This document shows, in pieces, positions 14,485 through 19,531 of a stretch of 19,531 nucleotides of DNA. This DNA is from Methanoculleus sp. UBA77 (GTDB lineage: Archaea > Halobacteriota > Methanomicrobia > Methanomicrobiales > Methanoculleaceae). A program made the translations under genes and the position numbers. Position 1 is the first letter of the stretch. The number at the start of each line of letters is the position of its first letter. The stretch lies in the NCBI GenBank assembly GCA_002499455.1, contig DALN01000063.1, positions 1 to 19,531 of the forward strand, given 5' to 3'. The notes beneath the pieces were generated by a model that saw only the letters and a program-made list of their open reading frames with translations, was not told the origin of the DNA and did not search any database.

Positions 14485-14766
14485 TCATATAATCCCTGTC
14501 CGCTCGGCGATACGAACTGCGAGGATGTGCAAGCACTCGCGCCCCCGGAAGAGAAAATCGCTGCAGGTGCAGAAGTCACCCTCGACGACGTACTCGGCGC
14601 TCCGTCCGACCACGACGAAGAAGTCCCGGTAGCGCTTCACCTGCCCGGCATCGACCGCTGAGAAGCGCTTTCCTCCCCCGTTCCCCGTAGGCATGCTCGA
14701 TGCAGGCGCGAAACTCCGGTGTCAGCCTTTTCTCGCTGCTCCATCTTCTCGCCAGATGCCACTCAT
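14485..14766 (-). pseudogene. SWIM zinc-finger protein, frameshifted
   Basis: From the ATG at 14764-14766 to the TGA at 14485 there are 94 codons' worth of sequence, but no single frame covers it. The middle reads KRLTPEFRACIEHAYGERG in one frame. The end reads SAVDAGQVKRYRDFFVVVGRS, then CTCSDFLFRGRECLH, in another; the last piece is a SWIM signature (CxC-x9-CxH). Two single-base changes in homopolymers restore one frame: a missing A in the run at 14728-14731 and an extra base in the C run at 14675-14679 (plus-strand view). SWIM fingers bind nucleic acid or protein. The start overlaps the stop of the NIF3-like gene as ATGA, typical of an operon. Either both genes are decaying or this stretch carries sequencing errors. 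A 69-residue piece with its own ATG at 14694 remains open. Confidence 0.65.
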
Positions 14767-15485
14767 GGAACTACCACTACGTGTGGCGGGATCCGGGATA
14801 TAATGCCACCCCATGCGGGAGGCGAGCGCCTCCATGGCCGGGTGCCTCGAGCGCGTAGTGGGTGGCCTCGAGGCAGGGTATGGGCGAGGCACGGGCGACG
14901 CTGTGCTTCAACTCAGCCGAGAGGAAGGCATCCGCCCCGAGGTTCGACGGCCTCCCGGAGGAGGATCGGGGTCAAACCCGCTGCCCCCCGACGACGGCGA
15001 GACGCCGGATCGTTCCCAACCTCGCCGTAGACCCGTATCCCCCCGCCCGGGAGGCGGCGGGCGATCTCTTCAGGCATCGAGGGAGCAGTCGCCGACGAGG
15101 CCGGCGGCCATCCGCTCCACTCCGGTGAAACCGAGCCTCTGCCGCGAGGACGTCGTTGACACCGCCCACCGCGTGGTCGAAGTTCGTGTGCATTACATAG
15201 AGGTTCATGTCGGGCGGCTAGGATAGTCCGGAGCAGGTGCGACGATCGGGCCCCTGACCGCCGTGACCGGGCTCCAGAGGGGCGTATGGTGGACGACCAG
15301 CATATCCGCCCCGGCCCGGACGGCGGCATCCACCACGGTCTGCGTGGCGTCGAGCGCAGAGCAGACGACTGCCGATCGTCGTCGGTCCCCTCGACGACGA
15401 GACCGATCCTCCCTGCATCGTACTCCTCGGCCAGTTCGGGCGGAGCAACCTGCTCCAGTGCGGCGATGAACCTCTCGATATCCAT
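14763..15485 (-). pseudogene. NIF3-like (DUF34) protein, multiply frameshifted
   Basis: The region is 723 bases long, as expected for a NIF3-family gene (about 240 residues), and begins with MDIERFIAALEQVAPPELAE behind an aggga ribosome binding site. The family's landmarks are all present in order but in changing frames: ALDATQTVVDAAV and MLVVHHTPLWSPVTAVRGP; LLRTILAAR; MNLYVMHTNFDHAVGGVNDVLA; RLGFTGVERMAAGLVGDCS; EEIARRLPGGGIRVYGEVGNDP; RLAVVGG; ADAFLSAELKHSV; EATHYALEAPGH; and MEALASRMGWHYIPDP. The last frame would end VVVVP at 14763. At least six small insertions or deletions are needed to join them. NIF3 proteins are metal-binding and widely conserved, with unsettled function. The retained order, length and clean codon use suggest very recent damage or local sequencing errors rather than old decay. 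Confidence 0.75.
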
Positions 15486-15700
15486 GCAGTATCCCTGTCG
15501 ACCCCTGGAATTAAAAAGATGAATGAGGGCAACCCGGACACCCGTAGCTCGTATAGAAACCGGTCTCCCGGCACGTTTGCTAACTCCCCGGGTAATTAGC
15601 GACCAGTATCATTCTAACGCCGCGAATTTTTGAAATAGAGTATGGAAAGAGATAAATTCAAAAAAATCGACATTCGACTATCGTCTATCGGAGACAGAAC
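15486..15700. promoter_or_regulatory. Divergent intergenic region upstream of NIF3-like and PEGA genes
   Basis: No gene is seen here. On the plus strand ataaattc at 15652-15659 is a plausible TATA box for the PEGA gene. It would start transcription near 15678, and ggag at 15690-15693 is the ribosome binding site, 7 bases before the ATG. On the minus strand tttttaatt near 15510-15518 may serve the NIF3-like gene. Confidence 0.4.
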
Positions 15701-16996
15701 ATGCTGAGAAATCTTATCGTTGGAATCGTCCTCATCGTCCTCTGTGCCGGCATCCCGGCGGTCTGTGCAGATATCGGGGGCGATCAAGGGTGGTACCGTG
15801 TCCACTGCAACATCGACGGTGCTGACGTATACTTTGACGGACAGTACATGGGCACCACATTCGGAGGAGAACTCTACGTCCCGGTCTACACCACCGGATC
15901 GTCGTACAGCACCATCCGGGTCGAGAAGAGCGGCTACCAGGCCTACACCGGCAGCCTGCCCTCGACCCCCCCGGCGGGCGAGACCAAAGACGTCTACGCG
16001 ACGCTCCAGCCGATCGAGACCTACGGGTCGATCTACGCGACCTCAAACCCCACCGGTGCGGCGATCTACCTGAACGGCAACTACCAGGGAACGGCGCCGC
16101 TCACGATCTCCAGCCTCTCCCCGGGCTCCTACAATCTCCGTGCCGACCGGTCCGGCTACCAGTCCGAGTCCACCAGCGTCACCGTCCAGTCCGGGAAGCA
16201 GTCTGACGTACGCTTCACCCTGACACCGGTCCAGCAGTACGGGGCGGTCAGCATCACCTCGAGCCCCTCCGGCGCATACGTCTACATGGATGGGGTCTAC
16301 AAGGGCCGGACACCCCTGACGCTCAATAACGTCGCGGCAAACAGTCATAACATCGAACTCGACCTTTCCGGCTACTACGACTGGAAGACGACCGTATCGG
16401 TCGTGTCCGGCGTGACCCGGTACGTCGACGCCCGGCTGACGCCCCTTCCCTCTTCACCGGGGGCCATCGATGTGGTCTCCTATCCCGCAGGCGCGGACGT
16501 CTACCTTGACGGCAAATACCAGGGGAAGACCCCCTCGGCAGGGGTCTACACGATCTCGAACGTTGCGGTCGGCTCCCACACCGTCAGGGTCTCCATGAGC
16601 GGCTACCAGGACTACACGACCTCGGTCGACGTCAGCGGAGCGACCACGAGCCATGTCACCGCGACCCTCCAGCCCGCCCCGGTGACCTCGGCCGGTTCCA
16701 TTGCGGTCACCTCCTCCCCCTCGGGCGCCGAGATCTACGTCGATAACGCCTATAAGGGCATAACGCCGCTGACCATCGACGGCATTGCTGCCGGTAGCCA
16801 CACGGTCATGCTGGCGCACAGCGGTTACAGCGACTGGACGACCACCGTTCAGGTCGGTGCCGGAAGCACTGCCTCTGTCTCGGCCTCGCTTGCAGCCACG
16901 CCGACCCAGACCCCCAGCACGGGCATGGCACCCTTTGCCGTCGTCGGTGCACTCGCCGTCCTCGGCCTCCTCGCGGGCCTGCGGAAGCGGGACTGA
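15701..16996 (+). CDS. Secreted five-repeat PEGA-domain surface protein
   Basis: The protein has 431 residues. A signal peptide (LIVGIVLIVLCAGIPAVCA) would be cut near residue 23. Five PEGA repeats follow at about 32-103, 108-175, 180-247, 254-325 and 332-398. Each has the pattern of a strand, P-x-GA-x-(I/V)Y-x-(D/N)G-x-Y-x-G, a TPL turn, then a closing GSH-type turn and SGY. The first repeat is the most diverged. A short Thr/Pro linker (TPTQTPSTG) leads to a C-terminal hydrophobic helix (410-427) ending RKRD, so the protein is probably anchored in the membrane with its repeats outside, as in many methanogen cell-surface proteins. PEGA modules are thought to mediate surface binding; the ligand is unknown. 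The start is supported by ggag 7 bases upstream. Confidence 0.9.
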   Translation: MLRNLIVGIVLIVLCAGIPAVCADIGGDQGWYRVHCNIDGADVYFDGQYMGTTFGGELYVPVYTTGSSYSTIRVEKSGYQAYTGSLPSTPPAGETKDVYATLQPIETYGSIYATSNPTGAAIYLNGNYQGTAPLTISSLSPGSYNLRADRSGYQSESTSVTVQSGKQSDVRFTLTPVQQYGAVSITSSPSGAYVYMDGVYKGRTPLTLNNVAANSHNIELDLSGYYDWKTTVSVVSGVTRYVDARLTPLPSSPGAIDVVSYPAGADVYLDGKYQGKTPSAGVYTISNVAVGSHTVRVSMSGYQDYTTSVDVSGATTSHVTATLQPAPVTSAGSIAVTSSPSGAEIYVDNAYKGITPLTIDGIAAGSHTVMLAHSGYSDWTTTVQVGAGSTASVSASLAATPTQTPSTGMAPFAVVGALAVLGLLAGLRKRD

Positions 16997-17008
16997 GCGG
17001 CAACCCCC

Positions 17009-17014
17009 CTTTTT
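17009..17014 (+). terminator. T-run terminator after the PEGA gene
   Basis: A run of six T preceded by six C begins 12 bases after the PEGA stop, a typical archaeal T-rich termination site. A small hairpin (cccc at 17055-17058 with gggg at 17065-17068) lies further downstream. Confidence 0.5.
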
Positions 17015-17071
17015 TCGGCCCGAACCGATCCCGGACCATCCCTCCTTGCAGCATCCCCGTATCAGGGGCCA

Positions 17072-17088
17072 TATTACTAAAAGTAATA
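17072..17088. promoter_or_regulatory. Palindrome upstream of the homocysteine operon promoter
   Basis: tattact and agtaata are perfect inverted 7-base arms separated by aaa, ending 9 bases before the TATA box. The position next to the TATA box/BRE suits a regulator site, perhaps for sulfur or methionine control; no regulator is identified. Confidence 0.45.
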
Positions 17089-17097
17089 ATCAACATC

Positions 17098-17106
17098 TAT
17101 AAATAT
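17098..17106 (+). promoter_or_regulatory. TATA box of the homocysteine operon
   Basis: tataaatat is centred 25 bases before the ATG at 17127, the usual distance from TATA box to transcription start in archaea. The message is therefore probably leaderless, which fits the absence of a ribosome binding site before that ATG. Confidence 0.65.
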
Positions 17107-17126
17107 TCCAAAATGAATATTCGTTC

Positions 17127-18635
17127 ATGGAAAAGTCCCTAGACCTCATCAATGCCCGGATACGCGACGGTACTGCACGAGTTGTTACCGCCGACGAGAT
17201 GCCGGACATCGTCGACGAACTGGGAGAGGAAGGGGCTCTGGAGGAGGTCGACGTCGTCACGACCGGGACGTTCGGGGCAATGTGCTCCTCCGGTGCCTTC
17301 TTTAACTTCGGGCACGCCGACCCCCCCATCAGGATGGAACGCGTCTGGCTCAACGACGTTGAGGCATACGCGGGCATAGCGGCGGTCGACGCCTACCTGG
17401 GGGCGACCCAGGAGGCCGACACCAAGGACCGGCCCTACGGCGGCGCCCATGTCCTCGAAGAACTCGTCGCCGGAGGCACCGTCGAGCTGCGGGCGACCTC
17501 CCGCGGGACTGACTGCTACCCGCGCCGGAGCATCGCGACGGAGCTCCTGCTCGAGGACATGAACCAGGCGATCATGGTCAACCCGCGGAACTCCTACCAG
17601 CGCTACAACGCGGCGACGAACACCACCGACCGGACGCTCAGCACCTATATGGGCACCCTCCTTCCGCGGTGCGGCAACGTCTCCTACTCCGGCGCGGGGA
17701 CCCTCTCGCCGCTCTCAAACGACCCCGAATTCCGGGTCATCGGGAGCGGTGTCCCGATCTTCCTTGCCGGCGGCGAGGGTATGATCGTCGGCGAGGGCAC
17801 CCAGCACTCTGCCGGAGGCGGCTTTGGGACGCTGATGGTGACCGGGGACATGAAGCAGATGCGCCAGGAGTTCCTGCGGGCGGCGGTGATGAACGGCTAC
17901 GGCGTGACGATGTATATCGGTCTCGGTGTGCCCATACCGGTCCTCGATACCGGCATCGTCCGGAGCACCGCGGTCCGCGACGAGGATATCCTGACCAACG
18001 TGATCGATTACGGCACGCCGCGGCGGGACCGGCCCTCGGTGGCGACGGTCAGTTATGCCGACCTCAAGAGCGGGTCCATCGAGATCGGCGGGGAGACCGT
18101 CAGGACGTCGTCGCTCTCAAGCTACCGGGGAGCGCGGGCGGTGGCGCAGGAACTGAAGGCCTGGATCGAGGCGGGGAAGATGGAACTCGCGCTTCCCACC
18201 CGGCGGATCGACCCGGCAAAGCGTGTGAGGCCGATGCGGGAGACGGCGGTCACGCCCCGTGTCCGCGACATCATGAACCGGCAGGTGATCAGCATCACCG
18301 AGGACGAGGAGATCCGGGTGGCGGCAAAGCGGCTCTTAAAAGACGAGACGAATCACCTCCCGGTCCTCGACGGCAACGGGGCGCTCGTCGGGATCATCAC
18401 CACCTACGACATCTCGAAGGCCGTGGTGAACGACGGCAGGCTCCGGCAGGTGAAGGATATCATGACGCGGAAGGTGATCAAGACGACCCCGGACGAGCCG
18501 GTGGATATCGCCGCCCAGAAACTGGAGCGGAACAACATCAGCGCGCTCCCGGTGGTGGACGCGACGAACCGGGTGGTCGGGATCCTCTCGGCGATCGATC
18601 TCGGGAAGCTCTTCGGCGGGAGGCGGCGGCCATGA
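17127..18635 (+). CDS. Homocysteine biosynthesis protein (COG1900/DUF39) with two CBS domains
   Basis: The protein has 502 residues. Residues 1 to about 365 are the COG1900 (HcyBio) domain, which in methanogens takes part in making homocysteine from aspartate semialdehyde and sulfide. Two Cys known as conserved in the family stand at 53 (GAMCSSGAFFNFGHADPP) and 130 (SRGTDCYPRR), the likely sulfur-handling residues. Gly-rich motifs GGEGMIVGEGTQHSAGGGFGTL follow. Two CBS domains occupy about 377-433 (DIMNRQVISITEDEEI to LVGIITTYDIS) and 440-498 (DIMTRKVIKTTPDEPV to VVGILSAIDLG). CBS pairs bind adenosyl compounds such as AMP or S-adenosylmethionine, so feedback control by the methionine branch is plausible. 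Its stop overlaps the next start as ATGA. Confidence 0.93.
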   Translation: MEKSLDLINARIRDGTARVVTADEMPDIVDELGEEGALEEVDVVTTGTFGAMCSSGAFFNFGHADPPIRMERVWLNDVEAYAGIAAVDAYLGATQEADTKDRPYGGAHVLEELVAGGTVELRATSRGTDCYPRRSIATELLLEDMNQAIMVNPRNSYQRYNAATNTTDRTLSTYMGTLLPRCGNVSYSGAGTLSPLSNDPEFRVIGSGVPIFLAGGEGMIVGEGTQHSAGGGFGTLMVTGDMKQMRQEFLRAAVMNGYGVTMYIGLGVPIPVLDTGIVRSTAVRDEDILTNVIDYGTPRRDRPSVATVSYADLKSGSIEIGGETVRTSSLSSYRGARAVAQELKAWIEAGKMELALPTRRIDPAKRVRPMRETAVTPRVRDIMNRQVISITEDEEIRVAAKRLLKDETNHLPVLDGNGALVGIITTYDISKAVVNDGRLRQVKDIMTRKVIKTTPDEPVDIAAQKLERNNISALPVVDATNRVVGILSAIDLGKLFGGRRRP

Positions 18636-19030
18636 AACTCCTGCTGACGTTCTCCCGGAGGGGGGAGCACGACCCGGGACGGGAGCCGGTGATCGCCCGC
18701 GTGGTGAAGGAGACCGGGGTCCTCATCAACGTCGAGAAGGCGAACATCGACTCGATGGCGGGCGAGGTGCTGATCGATGTCCCGGACGCCGACGCGGATC
18801 TCATCCGGCGGCGGCTTGAGGAGATGGGTGTCTCGGTCAGCGTGATGGAGAACGCCGTCACCCGCGACGAGGCGGAGTGCGTCGACTGCGGGGCCTGCAT
18901 CAGCATCTGCCCGCAGCGGGTCTTTGCCTTCGACGAGGAGTGGCGTCTCCAGGTCAATGCCGAACGGTGCGTCCTCTGCGGCAGGTGCATACGGGCGTGC
19001 CCGCACGGCGCCCTCTCGCAGCAGGGATGA
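18632..19030 (+). CDS. NIL-domain ferredoxin of homocysteine biosynthesis
   Basis: The protein has 132 residues; its ATG overlaps the stop of the COG1900 gene, and its own stop overlaps the next start in the same ATGA way. Residues 1-75 form a NIL domain (VIARVVKETGVLINVEKANID, then GEVLIDVPD), a ligand-binding fold also found in methionine ABC transporters. Two [4Fe-4S] motifs follow: Cys83/86/89/93 (CVDCGACISICP) and Cys113/116/119/123 (CVLCGRCIRACP). Members of this family are encoded beside COG1900 proteins in methanogens and are needed with them for homocysteine synthesis, presumably as the electron donor for sulfur insertion. The short overlaps point to tightly coupled translation of three genes. 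Confidence 0.93.
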   Translation: MKLLLTFSRRGEHDPGREPVIARVVKETGVLINVEKANIDSMAGEVLIDVPDADADLIRRRLEEMGVSVSVMENAVTRDEAECVDCGACISICPQRVFAFDEEWRLQVNAERCVLCGRCIRACPHGALSQQG

Positions 19031-19531
19031 TCCGGGAGCATTTCGAGTTCCGGGAGACGATCGCGACCATCCTCGCCGACGATCCCGGAACGATCGCGGC
19101 GGCGAAGTCCGGGATGATGACCGCCCGGCGGGAGGTCGAGCGGCAGATCGCCCTCGATCCCTATTTTCAGTCAACGTTTGAGCCCTACTCTGTAGAGGCG
19201 CCGGGCCGGACCGTCGGGCGGATGGTCCGGGCCGCCGAAGAGGCCGGGGTCGGGCCGATGGCGGCGGTGGCAGGCGCCATCGCCTGGGCCGGGGTCGAGA
19301 CGATGGCCGCGGCGGGGGCGGCGTTCGGGCTCGTGGATAACGGGGGGGATATCGCCCTCGTGAGCGACCGCGAGATAAAAGTAGGCGTCTTTGCGGGGGC
19401 GTCGCCCGTGAGCGGGCAGATCGCATTCCGGATTCCGCCGCAGGAGAAGACCCTCGGCATCTGCACCTCGTCGGCGACGGTGGGCCCGTCGATCAGCCTC
19501 GGCGTCGCCGATGCCGTGACGGTCTTTGCCC
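19027..19531 (+). CDS. UPF0280 (COG2122, ApbE-like) protein, 3' partial
   Basis: The first 168 residues are visible; the gene runs off the right edge. The start at 19027 overlaps the preceding stop by four bases. The sequence matches UPF0280 family features: an N-terminal FRETIATILADD, then GRMVRAAEEAGVGPMAAVAGAIAW, and the conserved DNGGDIAL motif near residue 116, followed by SSATVGPSISLG. The fold is related to ApbE flavin transferases. In methanogens and other anaerobes COG2122 genes cluster with COG1900 and NIL-ferredoxin genes, and the set has been linked to sulfide assimilation into homocysteine. The exact step is not settled. The operon may continue beyond the window. Confidence 0.9.
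   Translation, partial: MIREHFEFRETIATILADDPGTIAAAKSGMMTARREVERQIALDPYFQSTFEPYSVEAPGRTVGRMVRAAEEAGVGPMAAVAGAIAWAGVETMAAAGAAFGLVDNGGDIALVSDREIKVGVFAGASPVSGQIAFRIPPQEKTLGICTSSATVGPSISLGVADAVTVFA

Noticed and set aside
17669..18631. Long N-terminal extension of the NIL-ferredoxin frame
   Set aside because: The frame is open upstream but overlaps the COG1900 gene and is low-complexity there. The family match begins at the ATG at 18632 with an ATGA overlap.
1..19531. tRNA, rRNA, CRISPR array, insertion sequence or prophage
   Set aside because: I saw no cloverleaf, no regularly spaced direct repeats, no transposase or integrase and no phage genes. A tRNA scan and a repeat search would be decisive.

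Overview
The window looks like the chromosome of a high-GC, hydrogenotrophic, formate-using methanogenic archaeon, most likely Methanomicrobiales and close to Methanoculleus. The evidence is an F420-type formate dehydrogenase (FdhA and FdhB), an archaeal-type alanyl-tRNA synthetase with an N-terminal Cys cluster, FmdE-family proteins, the methanogen homocysteine gene set (COG1900/NIL-ferredoxin/COG2122), PEGA and META surface proteins, and archaeal promoters (TATA boxes, some apparently leaderless). The family assignments come from reading motifs by eye; no database search was possible.

Layout. 1-2008: two META-domain proteins in tandem, the first cut by the left edge. 2009-2370: no gene, but a near-perfect inverted repeat of a dispersed-repeat type. 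2371-6316, minus strand: an FmdE-like protein, a fusion of a TrmO-type methyltransferase with an FmdE domain, a MoeA fused to a periplasmic-binding-protein-like domain, and a small NTF2/SnoaL-like protein. 6317-6634: a divergent AT-rich promoter region with TATA boxes on both sides and an inverted repeat upstream of the fdh TATA box. 6635-9943: fdhA-fdhB. 9944-10230: a GC-rich, hairpin-rich non-coding stretch. 10231-10981: a VOC-fold protein with an HTH-like tail and a 41-residue zinc ribbon, separated by two strong hairpins. 11013-14382, minus strand: alaS overlapping a membrane-tethered winged-helix regulator. 14485-15485, minus strand: a NIF3-like gene and a SWIM zinc-finger gene, both broken by small frameshifts. 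15701-16996: a secreted five-repeat PEGA protein. 17127-19531: a homocysteine biosynthesis operon, cut by the right edge.

How the genes may work together. FdhAB oxidises formate and reduces coenzyme F420, and it needs a molybdopterin cofactor. The MoeA-type protein and the two FmdE-family proteins across the shared promoter region may serve cofactor supply or assembly; this is inferred from position. The right-hand operon makes homocysteine from aspartate semialdehyde and sulfide, with CBS domains as a likely sensing module.

The most notable points are the TrmO-FmdE fusion next to fdh, an FmdE paralogue lacking its usual N-terminal Cys, the structured RNA-like region after fdhB, and the local cluster of frameshifts in the NIF3-SWIM pair.
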